A stretch of DNA of 64,000 nucleotides. Origin: Crocodylus rhombifer (lineage: Eukaryota; Chordata; Crocodylia; Crocodylidae). The DNA is taken from positions 101,142 through 165,141 of the forward strand of contig JAVSML010024580.1 in NCBI GenBank assembly GCA_038503035.1. The letters run 5' to 3'. Under the pieces are notes generated by a model. That model saw nothing but the letters and a program-made list of their open reading frames with translations. It had not been told where the DNA came from and searched no databases. Shown here piece by piece: positions 32,431-44,640 of this stretch. Position numbers and translations under genes: made by a program. Positions within the stretch are counted from its first letter, which is position 1; the number at the start of each line of letters is the position of its first letter.

Positions 32431-32808
32431 CAGACGGCCGGAGAGGAGGACTGAATGACCCACCCTGTGTGACGAGATAAGACGCTGATAGACAGGAGGC
32501 ATGTACATGGCAGGCACCCAGAGAGTGGAGTTTTAAGGCTGAAAAGAAAACCCTGGCAGTCTCAGGTCTGGCCCCAGCCCCCGTGGCCTTTAAAAGCCCC
32601 CTCCCAGCAGCCTCTGGTGTGTGTTGGGTGCAGAGGGACGAGCGCAGCGCCCAGACCTCCCAGCACAAGCTCCATGGGTGACCACCAGCCGCGCGCAGGC
32701 AGAGCCCTGCTGCTGGTCCCCACCGGGCCCGTGTTCCCAATGCAAGCTTAAATTTCCAAATGAAAAAGGACCGGGGGGTTGTGGAGTGGGGAGGGGTCCT
32801 GGCCGCAG

Positions 32809-32909
32809 CTAGTCGAACCCGAGCCAGTCGCTCTGCTCCGAGTCGTACTCCAGCTCGGCCCCGATGCACCGCACGCCTTCCAGCAGCATGGGCGTGCCGT
32901 GGTGACGAT
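32809..32909 (-). CDS. C20orf27: C20orf27 last coding exon (residues 142-174)
   Basis: On the - strand the acceptor ...cttgcag ends at plus 32910. The coding sequence reads DRHHGTPMLLEGVRCIGAEL, then EYDSEQSDWLGFD and stop TAG at plus 32809-32811. It enters in phase 1, which completes the Asp. The end EYDSEQSDW.GFD is diagnostic for this family. The 3' UTR continues to lower coordinates. Confidence 0.96.
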
Positions 32910-33299
32910 CTGCAAGACAGAAGGGAGATCACTTTGCAAGTGATGCTGCTGTTAATACAGCCCCGGATGCAACTGGCTTTCCTTGCACACCATTGGCTCC
33001 TATTCAGCTTAGGCAACACAGATCTCCACGTCAGCCCACTGCACCCATTGCTCAGTAAACAGCAGCAAGGCCCGGGAGCCCCAGGGAGGAGTTCGGGGAA
33101 CCAGGTGCCTTCTGGACACCTCATAAGTTCCTGCTCCCAGGTGCTTACCACGTACAGAGATGAGACACAGGGAATGAGAGTGAGTCGGACACGCTCGGGG
33201 TCCCAACGCACGTCAGCAGAGAGCATCTCACTTCCTAGTCGGCTGCCTTGTCCCTGCACCTTGCTGCCTCCAGCCGTGCACGGAGAACCGGGCTAAGGT

Positions 33300-33735
33300 G
33301 GAGAGCATGAGGTCCAGTTTCGGTCTCCTTTAATGGACCTTAAAAATGGTCCAGAGAAGGGTGACCAAAATAACCAGGGGCCTGGAGCAATCGACTGAAA
33401 AGACCAGGACTCTTCAGTCTGGAAAGGAGAAGGGGGACTAGCTAAAAGGTCCACGCAATCCTGAAGGATGTGGACCAAGGGAACAGGGACCTGTTGTCCC
33501 CCAAGTCCCAAAACGCTAAAACCAGGGGGCCCGGCTGAAATGTGCAGGTAACAGGTTTACAACTAATAAGAAAGTGTTGGTTTTTTTAAGCCATTTGTGG
33601 AATTCACTGTGCCGGGACGGGGTGGAGGCAGAGAGCACAGCCAGGGTCGGCAAGAGGCTGGGCACATTCATGGCTGTTGAACAAAGCGATTGGAGAGGTT
33701 TCCTTTGGCATCTCTAATGCAATCACACTGGATGC
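33300..33735 (+). repeat. CR1 fragment, + orientation
   Basis: Retains the CR1 coding remnant near atggtccagagaagggtgac and ctcttcagtctggaaaggag, then the 3' part ending near tgaacaaagcgattggaga. Confidence 0.65.
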
Positions 33736-34899
33736 CAGAGGCTATTGAATAGGGGCTGGGTGACTCCAGTGACATCTGCTTCAGTGCTCTCCCTCTATGG
33801 CATCCTTCTGCTGGAGACGGGACGGGGCCATGGGTCTGACCCGTGAGACTTCAACACCTCGTGCTAGACTGAATCGGCAATACTTGAATCGGGACCGCTC
33901 TTTGCTGCTGAAGAAGGAAGATGCTGCTCTTGCGACGGACGCGAGAGGGAGCACCGACCACACCAGGAGAGAAGGGATGAGAAATCTCCCCGCTAACAAA
34001 GCCCTCGGAGCACCCTGCCAGGCTGAATCAGATCACATCACAGAGAAGTGAGGCTGGAAAGGACCTCAAGCCATCACCTAGTCCAACCGGGCACTGAACC
34101 GGCGACCTCGGTGCTATTAGCACCAGGCTCCCTGGCCACAAGCAGCAACCCCAATGCTGCTAAATGCCCTATCAAAATTCCCTAACAATAAAACTGACCA
34201 TACAGCCCCACCTGTTCGTTCTCCTACTTGCCATGGATATTAAATTACCGCTCCCCCTTCCCGTTCCAGGACTGGGCTGGGAAAGATAGCAGGATGACAG
34301 TCCTGGGAAACCGATCCTCTCACACTGTAATGTCACTGCTGACCAAACAGCAGCAACGAGTCACGGGGAAAGGGTCACGGCATGCTTGGAGGCAGAGGTG
34401 AATGAAGAGCTTGCATGAGACAGGCGAAACAACCGCTGACTGTGAAAACAGGCCGGCTTCGCGCGACACGGGAAAGGGGCAGTCGCTGGTTCTCTTCCGG
34501 GTCTTACGCGCTTCAGAGAAGTCAATGAAAACGAGACGGATGAAGACAGAAGAGATGCAAAAATGGGGTAACAAGGTGACTAACCCATGGCTCTAATCAC
34601 CACTGGTAAATCGGGCAACACAAAATGAATGTTACGGTCTCTCATTCCTGGCAAACAGCTCTGAGCGGAGAAGCTGGGTCAAAGTTCGCTCTGCTCAGAA
34701 TTAGGCAGGATTTTGTTTTAAAAAGCTGATTTAAAAAAAAAAATGCAGCGAGCAAGATGCCTAGACGACGCAAGACTGATTAGGATAGAGGCCAGAGAGA
34801 AGACTAAGGCACCTGGGGGGAAGGTCAGGCCAGAGGAAGGAGGAAGGCAATGCTGGTGAGCACAAGGGAACGTGCACTGGGAGGAAGAGGAATTATCAT

Positions 34900-35260
34900 C
34901 ACGCTGTTTGGGGTCGGGAAGGGATTTTCCTCCCTGGTCAGATTGGTCTGGACTGGGGGTGGGGAGAAGGGAGAAGGGGGTTGCCTTCCTCTGTGGCTGG
35001 GGCACGGCCTCTGCCTGGGATCACTGCAACATCTATTTAACCTTTTACGAAAGCAGGATGTTGGCTGCCACAGCTCCCCTGCTTTCCCTGTGGCGGAGTC
35101 GGGTGCAAAGCGTGTGCCGTGACGGCCATTTTACAAAGAGTTTAGATGATGGTTTGTCCACGCTGAGTTGCACAGGGCCGATCCTGCCTCAGGCAGGGCT
35201 CTGACTACGTGTGACCTCTGCAGGCGCCTTCCAGCCCCATGTCTCAAAGCGCCTAAATTC
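34900..35260 (+). repeat. CR1 3' fragment
   Basis: gtcgggaagggattttcctc, ttgccttcctctgtggctgg, gaaagcaggatgttggctgc and cttccagccccatgtctcaa, in CR1 3' order. Confidence 0.75.
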
Positions 35261-35609
35261 AGGATGTGTCTATCCTGGCGGCCAGCAGTGATCAAGAAAG
35301 CAACTGTGCTGGGACATGGGAGGAAGGAGATGAAAGATGAGGAGCGAAGCAGAACCTCGTCCGAAGCCCCAAACCTGGGACAGCTTTGGGTTCACCCGGA
35401 GGCACCTCCTGGGCATGGAGAGGGTGGCAATCAGTGGCATTTCCTTGTGTGAATCTCCTGCAGTGGGGTGCAAACTCCCTGCTGACAGGCCTCACCTTCC
35501 CTGGCCGTGCCCAGACCGGCAGCTACCCCCAGCCCAGAAGCTTCTTCCCTATTCACAAAACAGCCTCAGAAGCGTCGCCAGCAGATGTGGGGGAAGTGAC
35601 CCTTCCCCT

Positions 35610-36125
35610 GTCTTCGGCACTGGGGAGGCCACATCTGGAGTCCGGTGTCCAGCTGTGGGCCCCCACTGCAGAAAGGATGTGGACACATTGGAGAATTGGC
35701 AAGGAAAATGGCTGGGGGACATGACGGGTGAGGAGAGGTGGAGGGAAATGGGCTGATTGAGTCTGCAGAAGAGAAGACCGAGGGGGATTGAATAGCAGCC
35801 TTCACCTCCCTGCAGGAGGGCTGCACAGGGGATGGAGCTGGGCTGGTCTCAGTGGGGGCAGATGACAGAAGGAGCAATGGGCTCAAGCTGCAGCAAGGGA
35901 AGTTGAGGCTGGATATTAGGAAAAACTTTCTCCCGAGGAAGGTGGTGAAGCACTGGAGCAGGCTCCCCAGAGAGGTGGTGCAGTCTCCATCCTTGGAGAT
36001 GTTTAAGACCCGGCTAGACAAAGCCTTGGCTGGGATGATGGAGTTGGGGCTGGTCCTGCTTTCAGTAGGAGGTTGGACTAGATGTGGCCTCCCGAGGTCC
36101 CCTCCAACCCTCGTTGTCTCCGATT
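35610..36125 (+). repeat. CR1 3' end, well preserved
   Basis: Runs from actggggaggccacatctgg, through the ORF2 end (caagggaagttgaggctgga, gatgtttaagacccggctag), to the 3' tail (ggactagatgtggcctcccg). Stops break the frame. It is nearly the same subfamily as 46490-46830 and 52440-53015. Confidence 0.85.
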
Positions 36126-37043
36126 CCACACTGCACTGCCAGGACGCGTGGGTTATCCCAGGACTGTCCGACATGAGATGCTCCAAACCCTAGTAGCACG
36201 AGACTCAGCTGGAGAGAAGATGAAGGGAGAGATCACTGGGGTGACGGGGGCTGCGACTCCCAGCCCCTCTGCATGGGCTGCCACCACGTAGCATGCAATA
36301 AAGACATGGCAGGAACCCCACTCTGAGACCCTTGCTGCTCCCCCGAGCTGACACCAGAGAGGTACAGCCTGTGATACCCAGAGCCACGCGGGGTCTAACC
36401 CCACGGAGATGGGCACATACCCTCCATGGTGAGGATCAGATGGTGGCCAGTCCTGTAGGGCTGCACTGGCCGTGACTGTCACTCCTGGGATTCAGCCTGG
36501 GGGCCCTGGTGCAGTGCTAGGCTAAGGGACGGGTGAAGCAGGCTGGCAGATGGGGAGGGGAGTTGTGGCTGGCTCAGCTCTCTCTCTGCTGCTTCTTCCT
36601 TCCCCATCCCCGGGACCTCCCCAACCTGTGCGCATCTCCTTCCCACTGCCCCCGGGCAGCTGGCCACCATCACATCCGCTCCCAAGGCACGAGCTGGAGC
36701 TGGACTGGCACTCACGGCCTAGCACCGTGGTGCCAGTGCAGGAATCTCAGCACTGCCCAGAGCAGGATGAGGGGAGAAACTGCCATTGCTCACAGCCTCT
36801 CAGCCTGGAGAGAGACAGATGCAGCACAATCCCGTCGACTCCATGCGTGCAGCCGCAGGGCACCAGACTGGATCCCCGGGGATGCCCCGCAGCCTGGCAC
36901 AGGTGAGACCAGGGCCCCGAGGGCACTGCCAGGCAATGACAGAGGAGCTGTGGGTTAGCAGAGGCTCCGTGCATCCATGCCCATCTGGGGGGACCCTAGC
37001 CGCAGCCACTACACGGAGCTGAGCTAAGTCCCCTGGTACCTAC

Positions 37044-37166
37044 CCATGACCCGGGCCTGGACCACCACCTTCACGCAGGTGCTGTCACTGGTCTCACTGG
37101 CGAGGACCATCTCCTCCTTAAGGACTCCTTCCTTGTGAGCGGTGTACTCGCACTTCACGCTGTAGC
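37044..37166 (-). CDS. C20orf27: C20orf27 internal exon (residues 101-142)
   Basis: On the - strand: acceptor ...tacgcag at plus 37167-37173, donor gtaggt from plus 37043 downward. It encodes YSVKCEYTAHKEGVLKEEMV, then LASETSDSTCVKVVVQARVM. The exon is 123 bp, phase 1 at both ends, so a Gly is completed at the left junction and an Asp at the right. Confidence 0.97.
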
Positions 37167-37894
37167 CTGCGTACAAGACGGGGGAAAGCAGAGTCAGTCG
37201 CTCGGTCCCTGGAAGGCAGCATCCCGTGGGGGGTTGTTCTTAACAAGCTGCAGGAGCAACCCCCCAGCCACAGCTACCTCCTCCCAGCACTGTCATGAAC
37301 TTCTCAGGCCTCAGGCAGAGATGCTCTTCTATACGTGGGCATCCAGGGGCCCTTCGCTCACGTCCAGCCGGAGCCGTGCCAACCCCTGCTGCTGCAAGGA
37401 AGCAAAAGGCCCCACCTGACTATGCCACAGCATGCTCCTTGGCGTGTGCAAGCTCCCCAGATCTCACGGCTGCAGACAACAACAGGGCAGGAGCCCCACA
37501 ACGCCCTGTGCCAGGCTCGGCTCCCAAGCCCACGTGTGGGAACTCCCAGGGGTGGCTGGCAGCAATATGGCATCGCATTTCAGGGGATGCAGAGTCCCAA
37601 AATGCTCTGAGGCAGCCACAGATGGGGGCAGGGTGGGGGGCAAGATCCCAACAGATAGCCCCAGTACTAGGGGGTCTGCCTGTTGGAGCAGATGCAGAGC
37701 ACAGCAGGCGGAGAAGATAGACGGATGGATGGACAGTGTCTGAGTGGAGACCCCATCAAGTGGGCATACGGGTGAACTCAGGAGCAGGCCCAGCCCAAGA
37801 TCTGCAAGCCCAAATGCCTGGAGCAAGCCCCAGCCACCAACAGGAACTGTTCTGTATGTCCTGACCTTGCTCCGTCCTCCCATCAGCTCAGGTC

Positions 37895-38285
37895 ACGAGA
37901 TCCCAGAGCCGCGGGGCTGGAAGGGAGCTCCAGAGGTCACAGCTAGTCCAGCCCCCCCTCAGCCAGGATCAGCTCTGTCCAAACCAGCCCAGACAAACCC
38001 ACTGTCGAAACTCTTTGTAAAACTACCAGCAACCCTGACACAGCCCAAGACATCACCCCCGACCCTGCCACAGGGAACGCAGGGGGCCCGCGGCAGCCAA
38101 CGTCCTGCTGCTGCAAAGGGGGTTAATAGTTGCTTGAGAGACCCCAGGCCGAGGCCGTGCCCCCGCTGCAGAGGAAGGCAAAACCCCCCAGTCCAGACCA
38201 GTCTGAGCAGGGGGGAAATCCCTTCCTGCCCCAGTGCAGCGTGGCGCTGAGCCTGATTGCAGGGGCAAGACCCTGGAGATAGCAT
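37895..38285 (-). repeat. CR1 3' end
   Basis: Complete complement of the local CR1 3' UTR: agagccgcggggctggaagg, gtccaaaccagcccagacaa, acgtcctgctgctgcaaagg, ggcaaaaccccccagtccag, and gggaaatcccttcctgcccc. Confidence 0.85.
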
Positions 38286-38729
38286 GAATGTGGGCAAGTT
38301 CAGCCATGCACTTGGCATTACACACACACGTGTGCACTGGAGGTGAAGTCACAGCCTACGACCGTAGAGGACTTGCTCCGACAACCCAAACAGCTATCTC
38401 CGGTCCAACACCCTTGTTTCCTGAAGTCGCATCCCAGCATCCAGAAGAACACGATTGCCTCTGTTCTGGGAATACACCATCACCACAGCTTTAAGCCTAA
38501 GGCCAGCAACTCATGTTGCATTTGTCCCGGGACAAGCTGTGCCTGTGTTTGCCCTGGAACAGAAAGATCTGGAGACTGGTAAGTACACCTATCACCCTTT
38601 TTATCAGGGTTTTGTGAGTGTTTGAATGCGCTGCCTCTTTTCTGCCATTGATCCCATCCAGATGCGCTTCATGATGCCCTGGGACAAACCATTAGTGCTT
38701 CTTATCCTGGGGACCTTTTTTAGGGTTTC

Positions 38730-38860
38730 ACAGATTTCACAGACATCAGGGCTGGAAGGGACCTCGGGAGATCATCGGGGCCAGCCCCCTGCCCCAGGGG
38801 CAGGAAGTCAGCTGGGGTCGAAGGATCCCAGCATCCAAATGTGTCCTGAGATGACAGAGG
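38730..38860 (-). repeat. CR1 3' tail, second subfamily
   Basis: cagacatcagggctggaagg, gacctcgggagatcatcggg and ggcaggaagtcagctggggt. The same tail ends the long CR1 at 48776. Confidence 0.8.
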
Positions 38861-38929
38861 TGGAGATCTGAACGCCTGCACTTTGTCCTGGGATAAATTA
38901 GACAGGATAAATGTGGGGAAATTCCTTTT

Positions 38930-39075
38930 TCTGGTCCCTGCAGCTCCACAAGGAGAGAGAAGACCTGGAGAAAGTGCAAAGAAGGGCAGTGAGGATGAGG
39001 AGGGGTGTGGAGGAGCTTGTAAATGAGGCGAGAAAGAGGTCAGGCCGGGTCAGTTTAGGAAAGAGGGGTCCAGGA
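38930..39075 (+). repeat. CR1-like coding remnant
   Basis: The frame through gagaaagtgcaaagaagggc resembles the CR1 segment ...LEKVQRRAVRM just after the reverse transcriptase, on the + strand. Short and weak. Confidence 0.45.
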
Positions 39076-39961
39076 GGGGCTGAGCTCCTGCAGCTCATGC
39101 CAAGGTCAAAGGCAGCTGCAAGGGCGCAGCACCCATCAGGGTCCAGCCAGGGGAGATCGGGGCAGGGGCCCCGGGAGCTGGGCTGAGGAGTCAGGGAGCA
39201 AGGATTCAACCCCTCGCCGCTGCAGGTGAGTCACTTCCCACCTCGGTGCCTATTAAAGAGGGTAACGAAGTCTGCGGGGCAGATGAGGATTAACCGGTGC
39301 GTGCACACGACCCGTGTGAACAGAGCAGAGGCATGAACGGAGCCCCGGCGCCCCCCTTCTGCGTCTCCGGAGGCTGTTTTGCGGGGGGGGGCAGGGAGAG
39401 CAAGCGAGAGGAGAAAGGGGGGGGACGGGAGGGATTGGCAGGGAAGATGCCAGGGCCCGTGACCTAGAGGGGAAAGCTGCTCCGTTACTGGAGCACCTGG
39501 CCTAGCAGATGGCCGGGGGCATCACCAGCAGCCTGCTGGGTAGGAGAAGGCTAGCGAGGCCACGTGATATCTGCAGCTGCCTCCAATGGAGGTTGCAGGA
39601 ACTCAGCCCCTTCCCTGGATGGCCCCGAGGGGTGCGAGCAGCCCCCTCTGCCGACACGGGCTGGGTCCGAGCCACGGCACCCCTGGGTCATGCTCCAGGC
39701 CTCGTTACAACCGGGGGTGCAGAGCCTCGCACCCGAGGGGGCAACGCCACTGCCAGGAGCGTCTGCAGCCTCGCATGCTTGGCCAGATTTGGGCATTTTC
39801 CCCCAGAGGAGGCCCCAGAGGGCTTGTCCCTGATGCGAGTCCTTGCTTTACCAGTTCTCAGGTCAGGAGTGTCAGCTGGACAGGCAGGGAAGGGGCCGGA
39901 GGGCTATGAACAGCCCTGCTACCCAGCGTTGGAGTTTGGATGATGCTCAGATGTATTTATC

Positions 39962-40300
39962 ACTGAATCACAGACAAGGAGGGTAGGAAGGGAGCTCAGG
40001 GGGTCGCATCTAGTCCAGCCCCAACTACATCATCCCAGCCAAGGCTTTGTCTAGCCAGGTCTTGCACACCTCCCAGGATGGAGACTCCACCACTTCTCTC
40101 AGTGCTTCACCACCCTGCTTGTGAGAAATTTTTTCCCAATATCCAACCTCAACTTCCCTTGCTGCAGCCTGAGCCCATTGCTCCTTGTCCTGCCATCTGC
40201 CCCCACTGAGACCAGCCCAGCTCCGTCCTCTTTGCAGCCCCCCTGCAGGGAGGGGAAGCTGCTATTACCTAAAAGCCGATTCCAAAGAGGATGGAGCTGG
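39962..40300 (-). repeat. CR1 3' fragment
   Basis: gaatcacagacaaggagggt, gcatctagtccagccccaac, ccaaggctttgtctagccag and cccttgctgcagcctgagcc, the complement of the CR1 3' end. Confidence 0.85.
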
Positions 40301-41359
40301 TCTTATGCTAAGCTATGGCTATGCTACAGCACCGCCGAGGGCCTCGGGGGTAATGGGCTTCGCTGACCGGTGTGTGGAAAGGCCGATTCAAAGAGAGAAA
40401 CAGGAGCTGAGCAAATCATGGAGTAAAAACATTAGCGCTCGTTAGTACAGGAGAGGCGAGCTGGGGATACCTGAACCCAGCATGGAGCGAGCTGGAAAAA
40501 CCGGAGAGCAGCAAGGCGTGGGGTGGAGAGGCCCAAGCACACCGGGGGGAGCTGCTGGTGCCCGGATTCAGCAAAGAGACTAGAAAGGGATGTCTCGATA
40601 GAGAGAGAAGGAAACGGTGCACGAGTGGGGGACCTCTTGGCTAGAAACACGGGGGGGGGGACTTGCAGACAGCAGAGAAACACTCCCAACCCCCACGTGC
40701 CTCTGACTGACACTAAACTCCCAGGTGACCCTGGCCACCTCCCTTTCTCTCTGTGCTCCTCTCATTCTCCTGCCCCCCTCATCAGCACTTGGGTCAGGGC
40801 CCCTGTCTTGTACAGCCCCGAGCACGACAGGTCCCGATCCAGGCTGGGGTGCCACGATGCGAGATGAAAGAGCAGCAGCTGGGGGATAAGGGACGGCTTT
40901 TCTTTGGGTCTGAGCCATGGGATCCTGCTGGGAAGGGCAGGGCAGCAGGCTGCCGGGTGATTAAACCTGCAGCGTGCGGCTCCAGCTGATCCCCCCGGCG
41001 CCTCGCTGAGATGCACGCGGGCTCCCTCAGCCCCGCTAAGCACCTCGCCACTCCGGGGACCCGCTGTTAGCTCACCCGGCTTTCACTGCAAGAGGCACCA
41101 ATGCGATCCCACCTCCATCCAGGCGCCGATGGGAGCAGCTAAACGATCCGGGCTCGTCAAACAGGAGCGCTCAAGGCCCGGCGCGGAGCGTGACATCGTC
41201 CAGGCTGACGGTGCGGAGGGCGCATGCCGCTGGATCTCCCCCTGCCACCACATACCAGACCCAGGAACCTGTATGTGGCCAAAGGTCTGGGCTTGAAAAC
41301 CCCAAGCAATGGAGATCTAGCCCCCGCCCTGGGACCCGGCTCCAATGGGGTGTTTAAGA

Positions 41360-42345
41360 CCCGGAGGGACGTGGGCAGCGGGGTCCCCCAGGGCTCGGTC
41401 CTCGGGCCCGCGCTGCTCAACATCTTCATCAGTGACTTGGACAAGGGGGTAAAAAGCACCCTGTTCACATTTGCTGATGATACTAAGATGTGGGCACGCT
41501 AGAAGGGAGGAATAGGCTGCAATCAGACCTAGACAGGTTACAGGGATGGGCGGACAAGAACAGGATGGGATTCAACACAGACAAGTGCAAGGTGCTGCAC
41601 CTGGGGAGGAAGAACCGGCACCATACCTACAGGCTGGGGGACTCCCTTCTCGTCAGCACGGAGGCGGAAAGGGATCTGGGGGTCATCACTGACTCCAAGA
41701 TGAACATGGGCCGGCAGTGTGGGGACGCGGTCAGGAAGGCCAACCGCACCTTGTCCTGCATCCACAGATGCATCTCGAGCAGGTCCAGGGAGGTGATCCT
41801 CCCCCTCTATGCGGCACTGGTCAGGCCGCAGCTGGAGTACTGTGTCCAGCTCTGGGTGCCACACTTCAAGAGGGACGTGGACAGCATGGAGAGGGTCCAG
41901 AGGAGGCCACTCGCATGGTCGGGGGCAGCAGGGCAGACCCTACGAGGAGAGGCGACGGGACCTGAACCTGTTCAGCCTCCGCAAGAGAAGGCCGAGGGGG
42001 ATCTCGTGGCCTGTTACAAACTAGTCGGGGGGGACCAGCAGGCACTGGGGGAGTCCCTGTTCCCCCGAGCACTGCCAGGAGCGACCAGGAATAACGGTCA
42101 CAAGCTGGCAGAGGGCAGGTTTAGGCTAGATATCAGGAGGCGCGACTTCACGGTCAGGGCGGCTAGGGTCTGGGACCAACTTCCAAGGGAAGTGGTGCTG
42201 GCTCCTGCCCTGGGGGGCTTTAAGACAAGGCTTGACAATCACCTTGTTGGGGTCGTTTGACCCCAGTACTCTTTCCTGCCACGGCAGCGGGTCGGACTTG
42301 ATGATCTGCTCAGGTCCCTTCTGACCTGACCAACTATGAAACTAT
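41360..42345 (+). mobile_element. CR1 LINE with reverse transcriptase C-terminal half
   Basis: Two overlapping frames, 41224-41502 and 41490-42260, together cover the reverse transcriptase from [20 protein letters not shown], through the catalytic box FADDTK, to KCKVLHLGRKNR and RDLGVITDSKMNM. Between them the frame changes near 41490. The 3' end carries the coding tail (DIRRRDFTVRAARVWDQLP), a 3' UTR and the terminal reiteration aactatgaaactatatatat. It is 5'-truncated and inactive. The 3' end closely matches the CR1 inserted in the LTR at 9190-9478. Confidence 0.88.
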
Positions 42346-42910
42346 ATATATATATTTTAAACACAACAAACTAGGTAAAAAAGAGTCAAAACAGTCCAAA
42401 GATATTGGGTCAACAGTCTTATAGTCATTATAGTTAAATGCCCATCTCTCGTTCAGATTCATAAAAGAAAATTTCACCTTCTTAATCATCCTGACAGCAG
42501 ATGCAATGTATCACTGTTGGTCATTTGTACACCTGAGGTCATAGGACCACACCTGAGTGAAGGTTTTTATCTAGAGCTAAAAGCAGCCTACGGGGCTGGG
42601 AAAGAGAAGAGACATTCCCAGACATGGCTAAGAGACAGTGACACTGCAGAAGAAAGGATAGTTTGAATAATAAAATGTCACAACCATTAAAAAGGAGAAA
42701 GGGTCGCTCATCCCTGTGGAGTAGAGAGAGAGTAGCAGGAATCTGGGAGATGATAACAAGCCATGAAGCCAAGTGATTCCCTCACTGCTGCCTGAATAGA
42801 AATGCCACTGCCTCTCTCGGGCAGTTAGATATAAAGTTTGGTCGGAGTGGGGATCAAAGCAGGGTACGACAGCATCATGCACCCCCTGGATCTGCCGGTG
42901 GCCCTACTCA
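42345..42910 (+). repeat. Unclassified interspersed element, family A, copy 3
   Basis: Starts right after the CR1 tail. It contains acaacaaactaggtaaaa, agtgaaggtttttatctaga, aaccattaaaaaggagaa and gctgcctgaatagaaatgcc, colinear with copies at 3342 and 55690. Confidence 0.65.
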
Positions 42911-43139
42911 CCCCCCAGGCTACTTTGCAATTAGCTAGAGACCTGGGCTGTATGGCCTTTCCCTCCCCACTTCCATCCTTACGATACAAGTGCGAGCACG
43001 GTGCCCAGTGCCTGCGTCACCGAGACTGCATGAGAGAGGAGGCCCCTCTTCCATCCCAGTCCGTGCCCCCAGTCACTGCCTCAGGCCATTGGATGAAGCA
43101 GGGCGTAGGGCACTCATGCCGTGACCCCAAACTCTGGAC

Positions 43140-43460
43140 TAGGAGCAACGGCCTCAAGCTGCAGCAGGGGAAACTGAGGCTGGAGATGAGGAGGAACATT
43201 GTGACTAAAGGTGGTCGAGCACTGGAACAGGCTGCCCAAGAGGGGGGATGATCCTGCCTCAGGCAGGGGTTGGACTGGACGTGGCCTCTGGAGGTCCCTC
43301 CCAGCCCCGTCTCTCCAGGCTCCTGTGATTCGTGCCTGGAAATGATCAAGAGCAGCTGGACAAGCACATGCATGGGCTGGTTCAGACAGGGCTGCTCTTG
43401 CCTGGAGCAGGGGGTTGGATTAGATCTGACCGCCCGAGGACCCTGCCAGCCCCTAGCTCT
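43140..43460 (+). repeat. CR1 3' ends, two pieces
   Basis: cggcctcaagctgcagcagg and ggttggactggacgtggcct form the first piece; a second shorter end follows at 43340-43460 (gggttggattagatctgacc). Confidence 0.75.
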
Positions 43461-43574
43461 TGGATACTCGGCTTGGCTTTAGGCATGCTGGCTGCCCCGT
43501 GTCTGTACGGCTCCCGACAGACAATGCGTGGCTTGCATTAGGAGGAGACGGTGTGTAGCACTGCAGGCCAAAAG

Positions 43575-43685
43575 AAGTGCCCCACGCCTGGAGGAAAGGG
43601 GCATTAGTGACTCTGGGGCAGGGAGCGAGGGCCATGCCTTCTGCATCAGACCTGCCGGGACCCTCGATGCTGAAGGCTGTTAGCA
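43575..43685 (-). repeat. Unclassified dispersed repeat, family B, copy 3
   Basis: Reverse complement of family B: ctggaggaaaggggcatt, ccatgccttctgcatcagac and ctgccgggaccctcgatgct correspond to the copies at 13110, 19425 and 60165. Confidence 0.6.
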
Positions 43686-44049
43686 ATGCAGAGCGACGTC
43701 AGAGCAGCTGTCAGTCCACGCATCCATCCATCCGCCAGCAGCAGCAGCCCGGGAGCGAGGGAGGTTTGAGAGGCACATGGGTGGACACAGGGCTGAGGAA
43801 CTCGCACGCAGGAGGTCTCCACGGGTTGTCGTGTGGATTCATTTCAGGTCACCACTGTGGAGCACGCACGGATCGAATGTTTGCCACCCACTGGGGAGCT
43901 CAGAAGTGTGGTCAGAGGTAAGGAGGTGGATGGGCCACGGCCCCGTCACGGCTCAGAGCAAACATTACCTTGCATGAAACAGGAAGAACCTGGAGGTGCT
44001 TTGGGTTACACGTGTCCACTTCACCAGTGCATAACAGGGAATGGCTTGC

Positions 44050-44640
44050 CCAGTGGTCTACGAGGGTGGGAAGAGATGGACCTCCGGAGGCCACATCTAG
44101 TCCAACCCCCAGCTCCAAGCAGGACCAGCCCCAACTACAGCATCCCAGCCAAGGCTTTGTCTACCTGGGGCTTAAACACCTCCAAGGATGGAGACTGCAC
44201 CACCTGTTCCAGTGTTTCACCACCCTCTGTGTGCGAGGGTTTTTCCTAATATCCAACCTCAACTTCCCTTGCTGCAGCTTGAGCCCATTGCTCCTTGTCC
44301 TGTCGTCTGCCCCCACTGAGACCAGCCCAGCTCCAGCCTCTTTGCAGCCCCCCTGCAGGGAGGTGATGGCTGCTATTCAATCCCCCTCGGTCTTCTCTTC
44401 TCCAGACTCAATCAGTTCCCTCAGAAACCATGTCCCCCAGCCCCCAAACCTGGAGCACTCCTCTAGACTCTCTCCAATGTGTCCACATACTTTCTGCAGT
44501 GGGGGCCCACAGCTGGACACCGGACTCCAGATGTGGCCTCCCCAGTGCTGAACAGAGGGGAAGAATCACTGCCCTCCATGTGCTGGCACCGCTTCTACCC
44601 AAGCAGCCCAGGATGCCGGTTGCCTTCCAGTGTCCAACCC
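44050..44640 (-). repeat. CR1 3' end, long
   Basis: Complement of ORF2 end and 3' UTR: acatctagtccaacccccag, ccaaggctttgtctacctgg, tccttgtcctgtcgtctgcc, ccacagctggacaccggact. The same subfamily as 54655-55235. Confidence 0.85.

Larger units (their letters stand above)
32910..37043. other. C20orf27 intron, 4.1 kb
   Basis: CR1 copies are listed separately. The remainder (33740-34890 and 36130-37043) holds only weak frames. A short piece at 34040-34100 (gaggctggaaaggacctcaa) is another CR1 tail. No exon was recognised. Confidence 0.5.
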
